64,000 bases of DNA. Source: Streptomyces sp. NBC_01429 (GTDB lineage Bacteria > Actinomycetota > Actinomycetes > Streptomycetales > Streptomycetaceae). The position numbers and the translations under genes are program-made. Below, piece after piece: positions 1 through 7,826 of the stretch. Positions within the stretch are counted from its first letter, which is position 1. Every line of letters starts with the position of its first letter. The DNA lies in contig NZ_CP109599.1 in NCBI RefSeq assembly GCF_036231945.1, forward strand, positions 1,054,001 to 1,118,000, given 5' to 3'. The notes beneath the pieces were generated by a model. It saw nothing but the letters and a program-made list of their open reading frames with translations. It did no database searches and was not told the DNA's origin.

Positions 1-671
1 ACGACGAGGTCAGGATCGACCTGCCGCACACCACGGTCCATCCGGGGCGCGGCGTGCTGACCCTGCGTGACCTGCGGCTGCGCTACGGAGCCGAGGCGCG
101 CGGCGAGTTCACCGTCCACGGCCCCGAGCGGATCGCCCTGGTGGGGCGCAACGGCGCGGGCAAGACGACGCTCCTGCGCACCGTCGCCGGGGAGCTGGCG
201 CCGGTCTCCGGCGAGGCGCTGGCCCAGGTGCCGCTGCGCTTCCTGCCGCAGCGCCTCGATGTCCTCGACGACGGGCTGAGCGTGGTGGAGAACGTCGCGC
301 GGCTCGCCCCGGAGGCGACGAACAACCTGATCAGGGCACAACTGGCCCGCTTCCTCTTCCGGGGCGCGCGGGCCGATCAGCCGGCCGGCACGCTGTCGGG
401 CGGAGAGCGGTTCCGCGCCTCGCTCGCCGCCCTGCTGCTGGCCGAACCGGCGCCGCGCCTGCTGATGCTGGACGAGCCGACGAACAATCTGGACCTCGCG
501 AGCGTGCGCCGGCTCACGGCCGCGCTGGAGGCGTACCGGGGCGCGCTGATCGTGGCGAGCCACGATGTGCCGTTCCTGGAGTCGATCGGGATCACCCGCT
601 GGCTGCTGCTCGACGGTGAACTGCGCGACACCACCCCCGAGGAGGTGCGTGCGGCGGGCGGCACCGCCTGA
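1..671 (+). CDS. ABC-F family ATP-binding protein, C-terminal part (5' end outside window)
   Basis: The frame is open from base 3, so the gene starts upstream of the window. What is seen is one complete ABC ATPase domain: Walker A GRNGAGKTT, signature LSGGE, Walker B LLMLDEPTNNLD and the H-loop SHD, with no membrane segments. EPTNNLD after the signature is typical of the second nucleotide-binding domain of ABC-F proteins (ribosome-associated or antibiotic-resistance type), soluble proteins with two tandem ABC domains. The first domain and the interdomain linker lie outside, so the subclass cannot be told. A single-domain transporter ATPase is less likely, given the preceding in-frame residues and the short C-terminus. 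Confidence 0.85.
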   Translation, partial: DEVRIDLPHTTVHPGRGVLTLRDLRLRYGAEARGEFTVHGPERIALVGRNGAGKTTLLRTVAGELAPVSGEALAQVPLRFLPQRLDVLDDGLSVVENVARLAPEATNNLIRAQLARFLFRGARADQPAGTLSGGERFRASLAALLLAEPAPRLLMLDEPTNNLDLASVRRLTAALEAYRGALIVASHDVPFLESIGITRWLLLDGELRDTTPEEVRAAGGTA

Positions 672-822
672 GCGCTCCGTACGGCCGGACGGCCCCGGGT
701 CCGGACGGCCCCGGCCACCCCGGGCACGTACGGCCCGGCCACCCCGGTCCGGGCGGCCGGCGCCCCGGGGCGATGATGGGCGGGTACCGACCCACCGCCC
801 TCATCACCCCGGAGGTTCGCCC

Positions 823-1602
823 GTGACCAGCAGGAAAGCCCTGATCCGCCGCCCGAGCCCGCGCCTCGCCGAGGGGCTGGTGACCCATATCGAGCGGTCC
901 GCCGCCGTCGATGCCGGGCTCGCGCTGCGCCAGTGGGAGGAGTACGCCCGCACCCTGCGCGAGCACGGCTGGGAGACCGTCGAGGTGGCGCCGGTGGACG
1001 ACTGCCCGGACGGGGTGTTCGTCGAGGACACGGTGGTGATGTTCCGGAACGTCGCCCTGATCTCCCGGCCCGGCGCCCTCACGCGCCGTCCGGAGACGGC
1101 GGCGGTGGAGGAGGAACTCGGCGCGCTCGGCTGCTCGGTGAACCGGGTGCGGGAGCCGGGCACGCTCGACGGCGGCGATGTGCTCAAGGTCGGCGACACG
1201 GTCTACGTGGGCCGGGGCGGCCGGACGAACGCGGCAGGCGTGGCACAGTTGCGCGCGGCCTTCGAACCGCTCGGGGCGCGGGTGGTGGCCGTACCCGTGA
1301 GCAAGGTGCTGCATCTGAAGTCGGCGGTGACGGCGCTGCCGGACTCGACGGTCATCGGGTACGGGCCGCTGGTGGACGCCGCGTCCGTCTTCCCGCGCTT
1401 CCTGCCCGTACCGGAGGAGTCCGGCGGCCACGTGGTGCTGCTGGGCGGCGGGAAACTGCTCATCGCGGCGAGCGCGCCCCGGACCGCCGCGCTGCTGACG
1501 GATCTGGGTTACACCCCGGTGCCGGTCGACATCAGCGAGTTCGAGAAGCTCGAAGGGTGCGTGACCTGCCTCTCGGTACGCTTGCGCGACCTGTACGCAT
1601 AA
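823..1602 (+). CDS. ddaH: Dimethylargininase (N(G),N(G)-dimethylarginine dimethylaminohydrolase)
   Basis: Predicted 259-residue cytosolic enzyme that hydrolyses methylated arginines to citrulline and methylamines; plain arginine deimination is the alternative within the guanidino-modifying superfamily. Visible family blocks are the substrate-binding FVEDT motif, LDGGDV, the catalytic histidine block HLKS and the C-terminal catalytic cysteine in GCVTCLSVRLR. The length is normal for bacterial DDAH. GTG 823 was chosen because GGAGG at 811-815 sits at ideal spacing; the longer open frame upstream has no conserved sequence. It stands alone between the ABC-F gene and the desaturase gene, so context gives no further hint. 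Confidence 0.9.
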   Translation: MTSRKALIRRPSPRLAEGLVTHIERSAAVDAGLALRQWEEYARTLREHGWETVEVAPVDDCPDGVFVEDTVVMFRNVALISRPGALTRRPETAAVEEELGALGCSVNRVREPGTLDGGDVLKVGDTVYVGRGGRTNAAGVAQLRAAFEPLGARVVAVPVSKVLHLKSAVTALPDSTVIGYGPLVDAASVFPRFLPVPEESGGHVVLLGGGKLLIAASAPRTAALLTDLGYTPVPVDISEFEKLEGCVTCLSVRLRDLYA

Positions 1603-1656
1603 CGGAGCGTAAGGGCTTCTTCGGCCACGGGGCTTGGCTCCGGCTTATCGCGGCCT

Positions 1657-1691
1657 TAACCTACGGTGTCGTAACCTACGAACCCGTAGGT
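1657..1691. promoter_or_regulatory. Repeat cluster upstream of the desaturase gene, candidate operator
   Basis: A 7-bp inverted repeat, acctacg (1674-1680) and cgtaggt (1685-1691), flanks the 4-base spacer aacc. The left arm is also part of a direct repeat, taacctacg at 1657-1665 and 1672-1680. The cluster ends 25 bases before the GTG start of the acyl-ACP desaturase. Position and symmetry suggest a binding site for a TetR-like lipid regulator; that function is inferred, since no regulator gene is adjacent. Confidence 0.45.
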
Positions 1692-1716
1692 ACATCTCCG
1701 TCCCCCTGGAGCACCC

Positions 1717-2691
1717 GTGTCGATCACCTCTCCCCACCTCGGCAGTTCGGACGCGTGGACAGACGCCCGACTGCTGTTCGCCCTGGAAGAGGTGGTGGAA
1801 AAGGAACTCAACCGCCACCTCAAGGTCGCCAAGGACTGGATGCCGCACGAGTACGTGCCCTGGTCGGACGGCCGTAACTTCCCCGGCTTCTTCGAGGACG
1901 GCGAGGCCTGGCAGGCGGACCAGTCCAAGGTCACCGAGGTCGGCAAGATCGCGCTCGTGGTCAACCTGCTCACCGAGGACAACCTCCCCAGCTACCACCA
2001 CGAGATCGCCAGCCTCTTCGGCCGCAACGGCGCCTGGGGCACCTGGGTGCACCGCTGGACCGCCGAGGAGGGCCGGCACGGCATCGTGATGCGCGACTAC
2101 CTGCTCGCCTCGCGCGCCGTGGACCCGGACAAGCTGGAGCAGTTCCGGATGGCGCACATGGCGGAGGGGTACGAGTCGGACAACGCGCACTCGATGCTGC
2201 ACTCCGTCGCGTACGTCGCCTTCCAGGAGCTGGCGACGCGCGTCTCGCACCGCAACACCGGTCACCAGTCGGGCGACCCGGTCTGCGACCGGATGCTGGC
2301 GCGGATCTCCACCGACGAGAACCTGCACATGGTCTTCTACCGCAACCTGCTGGCCGCGGCCTTCGAGCTCGCCCCGGACCTGACCATGCAGTCGGTCCGC
2401 GATGTCGTCGTCGACTTCCGGATGCCCGGCCACGGCATGCCCGGCTTCGAGCGCGCCGCCGCGCAGATGGCCATCGGCGAGATCTACAACATGCGGATCC
2501 ACCACGACGACGTGATCCAGCCGGTGCTGCGCTACCTGAAGGTCATGGACATAAGCGGACTCGGCCCGGACGGACTGAAGGCGCAGGAGGAGCTGGGCCT
2601 GTACATGAACGGCCTGGACACCGAGGCGAGCAAGTTCGACGAGAAGCTCGCCACCCGCAAGGCGCGGATGGCCGCGCGCGCGGCGGGCTGA
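1717..2691 (+). CDS. Acyl-ACP desaturase (soluble diiron, ferritin-like)
   Basis: A 324-residue soluble fatty-acid desaturase of the plant stearoyl-ACP/mycobacterial DesA type, which introduces a double bond into acyl-ACP using O2 and reduced ferredoxin. The diiron ligands are visible as two EExxH-type motifs, EEGRH (about residue 115) and DENLH (about residue 203), plus helical glutamates near the N-terminus (EEVVEKELNRHL). In DENLH the first acid is Asp, which is common in actinobacterial members. There are no membrane spans. GTG 1717 gives the expected N-terminus. A candidate operator lies directly upstream and a strong hairpin follows the stop, so it is probably monocistronic. Confidence 0.92.
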   Translation: MSITSPHLGSSDAWTDARLLFALEEVVEKELNRHLKVAKDWMPHEYVPWSDGRNFPGFFEDGEAWQADQSKVTEVGKIALVVNLLTEDNLPSYHHEIASLFGRNGAWGTWVHRWTAEEGRHGIVMRDYLLASRAVDPDKLEQFRMAHMAEGYESDNAHSMLHSVAYVAFQELATRVSHRNTGHQSGDPVCDRMLARISTDENLHMVFYRNLLAAAFELAPDLTMQSVRDVVVDFRMPGHGMPGFERAAAQMAIGEIYNMRIHHDDVIQPVLRYLKVMDISGLGPDGLKAQEELGLYMNGLDTEASKFDEKLATRKARMAARAAG

Positions 2692-2725
2692 CACCCGAGG
2701 CAGAGGCGCCGCGACGGCCGCCCCG

Positions 2726-2772
2726 GCGGGCACCCCCGTACCGGACCGCTCCCCAGCGGTACGGGAGCCCGC
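2726..2772. terminator. Hairpin between convergent desaturase and whiB-like genes
   Basis: Two nested arm pairs, gcgggc/gcccgc outside and cccgtacc/ggtacggg inside, form a long stem centred in the gap between convergent genes. There is no U-tract, as is usual for Streptomyces. It could act for both strands. Confidence 0.6.
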
Positions 2773-2797
2773 CGAGGTGGCCGCGTCGCCCCCGGTC

Positions 2798-3100
2798 TCA
2801 GCTCGCGGTGCGGCGGAGGTTCTGCCGCTCCTTCTCCGAGAGGCCGCCCCAGACGCCGAAGCGCTCGTCGTGGGTGAGTGCGTACTGGAGGCAGGCGACC
2901 CGGCCCTCGCAGGCGCCGCAGAGGCGCTTCGCCTCGCGGGTGGAGGAGCCGGGGGCGGGGAAGAAGAACTCCGGCCCGGTCTGGGCGCACAACGCGCTCT
3001 CCTGCCAGGAGAGTTCGTCCTTCGTACGGGTGGTCCCCGTACGGTCGGCGCCCGCATGGTCGGTCGGGGCGGTGGTGCTGGCGGTGATGTTGATCGGCAT
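2798..3100 (-). CDS. WhiB-family iron-sulfur transcription factor
   Basis: A protein of about 100 residues with the full Wbl signature: four cysteines (LC near residue 38, then C..C and C in AKRLCGACEGRVACL), the GVWGGLSEKER turn, and a basic C-terminus (RQNLRR). Family members bind a [4Fe-4S] cluster and usually act with the principal sigma factor region 4. The sequence around the cysteines resembles the WhiB/WhiB2 subgroup more than WblE. ATG 3100 is preferred because an AGGG-type ribosome site lies 8 bases upstream; GTG 3109 is an alternative adding three residues. It is transcribed alone, toward the desaturase gene. Confidence 0.9.
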   Translation of the reverse strand: MPINITASTTAPTDHAGADRTGTTRTKDELSWQESALCAQTGPEFFFPAPGSSTREAKRLCGACEGRVACLQYALTHDERFGVWGGLSEKERQNLRRTAS

Positions 3101-3172
3101 GCCGGTCACCCTGCCGGAGCGCGATAAACATGTGATTGACGAGCGGTCAACGGCGGTCTCCCGCCCGGCCGT

Positions 3173-3970
3173 TCAGGCGTCCCGCCGCGCGCCCTGCATC
3201 AGCGCGAACCGCGCACCGTACGGATCGCTCAGCTTCGCGAACCGTCCGACGCCCTCGATGTCCGTCGCCCCGACCCGGACTTCACCGCCCAGCTCGCGCG
3301 CCGCCGTAACTGTAGCCTCGCAGTCCGTCACCGCGAAATAGAGCAGCCAGTGCGGCGCGCCGCCGGACTCGGCCGGGTCGGTGCCGAGCGGGACGAATCC
3401 GCCGAACATGCCCTCCGGGCCCTGACCGGCCGGGTTGACCATCCGGTACGTACCGCTGCCGTCCGGCATCGGTACGCTCAGCGCCTGCCAGCCGAAGACC
3501 GCGCTGTAGAAGGCGTACGCGACGTCCTCGTCCGAGGCGTACAGCTCCGCCCAGCAGAAACCGCCGGGGCTGTTGACGACGTCCAGGCCGGCGTTCGTGC
3601 CCGGCTGCCAGAGCGAGAAGCCCGCGCCGCCCGGATCGGCGCAGACCGCCATCCTGCCGAGGTCGGTGACGTCCCTCGGCCCGGCCGCCACCGAGCCGCC
3701 GCGCCGCCGTACGGCCACGACCGTGGCGTCGGCGTCGGGCGTCGCGAAATACAGCGACCAGGACGCCGGCCCCTGTCCCGGCTCCAGGGGCATGGCGCCG
3801 GCCGCCGTCCCGCCGTCGAGCCGGAAGAAGCCGTAACCGCCGGTGCCGGGCCCGGCCGGCCCGTGCTCCCAGCCGAACAGGGCCCGGTAGAAGGCGGCGG
3901 CCCCCTCCATGTCCGGGGTGCGGAGGTCGACCCAGATGGGGGCGCCGATGGCATAGGGAGTGGTGAGCAT
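3173..3970 (-). CDS. VOC (glyoxalase/bleomycin-resistance) family protein, two tandem domains
   Basis: A 265-residue protein made of two vicinal-oxygen-chelate modules of about 125 residues. Each begins with a W-D/E-L-Y/R block (IWVDLRTPDMEGAAAFY; FCWAELYASDEDVAYAFY) and ends with a DPxGAxF strand (CADPGGAGFSLWQ; LSDPYGARFALMQ). Such actinobacterial proteins are commonly annotated hydroxylase or glyoxalase, but the substrate is unknown; metal ligands are not obvious in both halves. ATG 3970 was chosen because AAGGAG stands 7 bases upstream; the longer frame upstream looks non-coding. Confidence 0.85.
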   Translation of the reverse strand: MLTTPYAIGAPIWVDLRTPDMEGAAAFYRALFGWEHGPAGPGTGGYGFFRLDGGTAAGAMPLEPGQGPASWSLYFATPDADATVVAVRRRGGSVAAGPRDVTDLGRMAVCADPGGAGFSLWQPGTNAGLDVVNSPGGFCWAELYASDEDVAYAFYSAVFGWQALSVPMPDGSGTYRMVNPAGQGPEGMFGGFVPLGTDPAESGGAPHWLLYFAVTDCEATVTAARELGGEVRVGATDIEGVGRFAKLSDPYGARFALMQGARRDA

Positions 3971-4112
3971 GGCGTGCTCCTTCGTAGGATCCCCGCTCCG
4001 TCTCCCAGTCTCCTCCCTGTTCCCGGCGACCGCACACGCCCCGCCTCCGGTGTCCGCGACAGCAGCCCGGATCCGATGGCTCCGTGCGCCTGACAAGCCG
4101 CCCGCGCGTCGC

Positions 4113-5129
4113 CTAATGCCCCGCGTGCGCGTCGTCGCCCGCCGATGCGGCGGAGTGGTGCGGGTGGTCCGGGTCGTACCCCGGGACCGTGCCGTCCGGT
4201 TTCGCGATCAGCAGCAGACCGGCCATGCCCATGTCCGAGTGGCTCTGGACATGGCAGTGGTACATCCAGGCGCCCGCGCCACCGCGCTCGCCCGCGATGA
4301 TCTGGAAGCCGAAGGAGTCGGCCGGTCCCGTGATCTTGTTGTCGATCACCCGGCTCGGGTCGTCGGGGCCGGTCAGCAGGCCCGTTCTGTTGTCGGCCCA
4401 GCGATGACCGTGGATATGGAACGTGTGGTAGAACTCGCCGTGCGTGATCATGACGATCTCGATGCGATCACCCACGGTGGCCTCGAAGTTGGGGCTCTCC
4501 GCTGCGGGCTTGTTGTTGATCGTCATGTCGTTGAAGACGATGGTGAACTGCTTGTCCGGCAGGATGTCGCCCTTCCTGCGCACGACGACCGGCCCGTAGA
4601 GGCCCTTGCGGATCCCGCCCGTGCCGTGGTCGGTGCCCACGACATGGTCGTGGTAGTGCCAGTACCCGGCGCTGCCCGGCTGCCAGGTGCCGTCCGCGCG
4701 CGGGCCCGGGGCGTGGGTGCGCCAGGTGTAGGTGCGGGTCTCGCCGGGTTCGACATGGCTCTTGTTCATCCGGGTGCCGTCGTTGGCGATGTCGTAGTCC
4801 ACGCCGTGGACGTGCAGGCTGACCGGGACGTCCGTCGTGTTCTCGAACTCGATGTGGACGGTGTCGCCCTCGTTCAGCTCGATCAGCGGGCCGGGGACGG
4901 ACGCCTTGCCCCGCTCGAAGCCGTAGCCCATCTGGCCGTTGGGCAGGGTCTCGGCGAACATCGTGAGCCGGCGCACCTGACCGCCCGCCGGGGCCGTTCT
5001 GGGCGGGGTGTCCGCCGCGCTCGCGGCCGGGGCCGAGGCCGAGGCGACGGACAGCGAGGTGATCCCGGTCGCGGCGACCGCTCCTCCTGCCAACAGCCGC
5101 CGGTTGAAGCTCCGTCTGTCCATGGCCAT
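4113..5129 (-). CDS. Small two-domain laccase (multicopper oxidase), secreted
   Basis: A 338-residue two-domain multicopper oxidase of the Streptomyces small-laccase type, oxidising phenols or metal ions with reduction of O2 to water. The N-terminus has a twin-arginine signal ([13 protein letters not shown]) followed by an Ala-rich h-region ending near ASAAD. Copper motifs are all present: [17 protein letters not shown] and [16 protein letters not shown]. The C-terminus is His-rich (HPHHSAAS...HAGH). ATG 5129 has GGGGAG 6 bases upstream. The length matches the roughly 340 residues of known small laccases. It is divergent from a PQQ-type dehydrogenase gene and shares its 213-bp intergenic region. 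Confidence 0.93.
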   Translation of the reverse strand: MAMDRRSFNRRLLAGGAVAATGITSLSVASASAPAASAADTPPRTAPAGGQVRRLTMFAETLPNGQMGYGFERGKASVPGPLIELNEGDTVHIEFENTTDVPVSLHVHGVDYDIANDGTRMNKSHVEPGETRTYTWRTHAPGPRADGTWQPGSAGYWHYHDHVVGTDHGTGGIRKGLYGPVVVRRKGDILPDKQFTIVFNDMTINNKPAAESPNFEATVGDRIEIVMITHGEFYHTFHIHGHRWADNRTGLLTGPDDPSRVIDNKITGPADSFGFQIIAGERGGAGAWMYHCHVQSHSDMGMAGLLLIAKPDGTVPGYDPDHPHHSAASAGDDAHAGH

Positions 5130-5292
5130 GCCGAACTCCCCAGTGCCGTACGGAAATCTGCGGGGCACATGAGACCCCGGGGACGGCCACACGGTAGACC
5201 AGGGAACTTGGTTTATCCACACTCAGGACAAAGTTGGGGTGATTGCGGTCGTACCTATTGGCGAGTCGGCGAAAGAGGTCTAGCTTCAGGCG

Positions 5293-5324
5293 CTGTTGCT
5301 ATGACCAACTGTTGCTGTGACCAA
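5293..5324. repeat. 16-bp tandem duplication ahead of the ThuA/dehydrogenase gene
   Basis: Two adjacent copies of ctgttgctatgaccaa (5293-5308 and 5309-5324) differ at one base. They end 18 bases before the ATG of the downstream gene, where a regulator or 5'-UTR element could sit. Function is unknown. Confidence 0.55.
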
Positions 5325-5342
5325 AGAGGGGTGGGTGAACAG

Positions 5343-7826
5343 ATGCAGCGCGCACCACGTCACCGGTCGAGATCGCCTCGATCCAGACGTGCCATGGCCG
5401 CGGGTCTGGTGGCCGGCACGATGGCGGCTTCTCTGCTCGGCGGCACCACCGCCACGGCCAAGCCGTATCCGGAACCGGCGTCGACAACGTTGTCCCTCCC
5501 GTCGCCGCCGGGCGGCGAGGACGTCAAGGTGCTGGTCTTCCACGCCTCGGCCACCGAGGAGTCGCCGGTCGTCAACGCCGGTATCGAGGCCATCGAGTCG
5601 ATCGGCCTGACCGGGCCGGCCGCGGGACGGTTCAAGACCGAGGCCACGGCGAACGGTTCGGTCTTCACCAACGCCGACAAGCTCGGCACGTACAACGCGA
5701 TCGTCTTCCTCACCGGCGGCGGCGATGTGCTCGACCCCGAGCAGGAAGCGGGCCTGGAGTCCTACGTCAAGGCGGGCGGCGGTTTCCTCGGCATCCACGA
5801 GGCCGCCCGTACGGAGCCGTACTCCGACTGGTTCACCGGGCTGATCGGCGCCAGGCCGACCGGCGCCCCGAGCAGTGTCCAGCGCGCCACCGTGGAGGTC
5901 GGCGACCGGATCCATCCGGCGACCAAGAGCCTCCCGCTGGAGTGGAAGCGGCCCGACAAGTGGTTCAACTGGTCGAGCAATCCCACCGGCAAGGTGCACA
6001 CCGTCGCCCGGGTCAGGGAGAACACGTACAAGCCCGTCACCGGCGCCAACGGGGCCGATCACCCGATCTCCTGGTGCCGTGACTACGACGGCGGCCGGTC
6101 CTTCTACACCGGGATGGGCGGCACCGCCGACTCGTACGCGGAGACCGACTTCCGCGACCATCTGCGCGGCGCCCTCCAGTGGACCACCCGGATCTCCGCC
6201 GCCGACTGCAAGGCGACCATCGACGCCAACTACAAGGCGGAGCGCGTCACCCAGCCGAACCAGCCGGGCGAGCAGGACCAGATCGGCGAGCCGCACGGCC
6301 TGGTCGCCGCGCCCGACGGCCGGGTGCTGTACATCGGCCGCGGCGGTGGCGACAACAGCGACCCGGTGATCACCGACTGGAACGACCCCGACGTCGGCAA
6401 GGGCACCGGGCAGATCCATGTCTACGACCCGCTCACCAAGAAGGCGACGCTCGCCGGCGAGCTGAGCATCTTCGGCAACAAGGGCGGCGGCGACGAGCTG
6501 GTCAAGGTGGAGGAGGGGCTGCTCGGCATCGAGCTGGACCCCGCCTTCCAGTCCAACGGCTGGATCTATCTCCACTACACCCCGCACTCCGGGCTCGACC
6601 GTGACAAGCGGATCGCCGAACGGCGCGTCTCCCGCTTCACGTTGAACCGGACGACGTACAAGCTCGACCTCGCCTCCGAGAAGGTCCTGCTCAAGTGGCC
6701 GGTGCAGGTCCACAGCTGCTGCCACGCGGGCGGCGGGATGGCCTTCGACTCGAACGGCAACCTGTACATCGCGACGGGCGACAACAACTCGTCCCAGTTC
6801 AGTGACGGTTACTCGGGCAACAACCCGCAACCGGCCTACAAGGGCGTCTCGTTCGCGGACGCGCGCCGGACCGCGGGCAACACCAACAACCTCAACGGGA
6901 AGATCCTGCGCATCCACCCGGAGCCCGACGGGACGGCCACCCTTCCCGAGGGGAACCTCTTCACGGGCAAGGAGCAGGCCGAGGGCGGCGGCAAGACCCG
7001 CGGCGAGATCTATGTGATGGGGGTGCGCAACCCGTCCCGTATCTCGATCGACAAGAAGACCGACACGCTCTACGCGGGCTGGGTCGGCCCCGACGCGGGC
7101 GCGCCGTCCACCACCTGGGGCCCCGCCAAGTACGAGTCGTTCTCGGCGATCACCAAGCCGGGCAACTACGGCTGGCCGTACTGCATGGGCAACAACCAGC
7201 CCTACCGGGACCGCAATCTGCCCGACCCGACCAAGCCGCTGGGCTGGTACGACTGCAACGCCCCGAAGAACGAGTCCCCCAACAACAACGGTCTGGTGAA
7301 CCTGCCGCCCGTCACGCCCACCAACATCTGGTACTCGCCGCAGGGCGGCGGCCCGGACTTCCCGCGCGACGCCAACGGCATCCCCAGCTACGAGGCGAGC
7401 CAGGGCACGTTCCTGCTGCCGTGGCTCAAGGGCGGCGGCCAGGCGGCCATGGACGGCCCGGTCTACCGGTACGACGAGCGGAGCACCAGCGCGGAGAAGT
7501 GGCCCGCGTACTGGGACGGCAAGTGGTTCGTCGGTGACTTCTACGACGCGGACAACCCGCGCCACGCGGTGCTGACCGACCCGAAGACCATGGCCAAGGG
7601 CGGCCTGCCGACCTCCGCCGAGTCGCTGAAGAAGATCATTCCGGTCGGTCAGGGCGGTATCCGCAATCTGATGGACTGGAAGTTCGCCCCAGACGGCTCG
7701 CTCTACGTCCTCGACTACGGACGCGGCTTCTTCACCTCCGACTCCCAGTCCGCGCTGTGGCGCGTGTCGTACAAGGGCGGCGCACCGACCCCGGCCGCCA
7801 AGGACCTGGTCAGGAAGGCGGAATAG
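5343..7826 (+). CDS. Secreted ThuA-like domain fused to sorbosone/glucose dehydrogenase-like beta-propeller
   Basis: An 827-residue exported fusion. A basic N-terminus plus hydrophobic stretch (about residues 1-40, ending TTATAKP) looks like a signal peptide. Residues of about 60-290 form a ThuA-like fold (VLVFHASATEESPV; GGGFLGIHEA; HPISWCRDYDGGRSFYTGMGG). Residues of about 310-815 form a soluble PQQ glucose/sorbosone dehydrogenase propeller (GLLGIELDPAF, IYLHYTP, GGGMAFDSNGNLYIATGDN, GVRNPSRI, GNYGWPYC). Such fusions are thought to oxidise extracellular sugars, and ThuA relatives act in keto-sugar metabolism. ATG 5343 was chosen; GTG 5331 is possible. Its stop overlaps the next start by one base, so the two are translationally coupled. 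Confidence 0.88.
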   Translation: MQRAPRHRSRSPRSRRAMAAGLVAGTMAASLLGGTTATAKPYPEPASTTLSLPSPPGGEDVKVLVFHASATEESPVVNAGIEAIESIGLTGPAAGRFKTEATANGSVFTNADKLGTYNAIVFLTGGGDVLDPEQEAGLESYVKAGGGFLGIHEAARTEPYSDWFTGLIGARPTGAPSSVQRATVEVGDRIHPATKSLPLEWKRPDKWFNWSSNPTGKVHTVARVRENTYKPVTGANGADHPISWCRDYDGGRSFYTGMGGTADSYAETDFRDHLRGALQWTTRISAADCKATIDANYKAERVTQPNQPGEQDQIGEPHGLVAAPDGRVLYIGRGGGDNSDPVITDWNDPDVGKGTGQIHVYDPLTKKATLAGELSIFGNKGGGDELVKVEEGLLGIELDPAFQSNGWIYLHYTPHSGLDRDKRIAERRVSRFTLNRTTYKLDLASEKVLLKWPVQVHSCCHAGGGMAFDSNGNLYIATGDNNSSQFSDGYSGNNPQPAYKGVSFADARRTAGNTNNLNGKILRIHPEPDGTATLPEGNLFTGKEQAEGGGKTRGEIYVMGVRNPSRISIDKKTDTLYAGWVGPDAGAPSTTWGPAKYESFSAITKPGNYGWPYCMGNNQPYRDRNLPDPTKPLGWYDCNAPKNESPNNNGLVNLPPVTPTNIWYSPQGGGPDFPRDANGIPSYEASQGTFLLPWLKGGGQAAMDGPVYRYDERSTSAEKWPAYWDGKWFVGDFYDADNPRHAVLTDPKTMAKGGLPTSAESLKKIIPVGQGGIRNLMDWKFAPDGSLYVLDYGRGFFTSDSQSALWRVSYKGGAPTPAAKDLVRKAE

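Noticed and set aside
3960..5342. Very long upstream extension of the ThuA/dehydrogenase reading frame
   Set aside because: It is antisense to the clearly coding laccase gene and lacks a start or conserved sequence; stop-free frames are common at this GC content.
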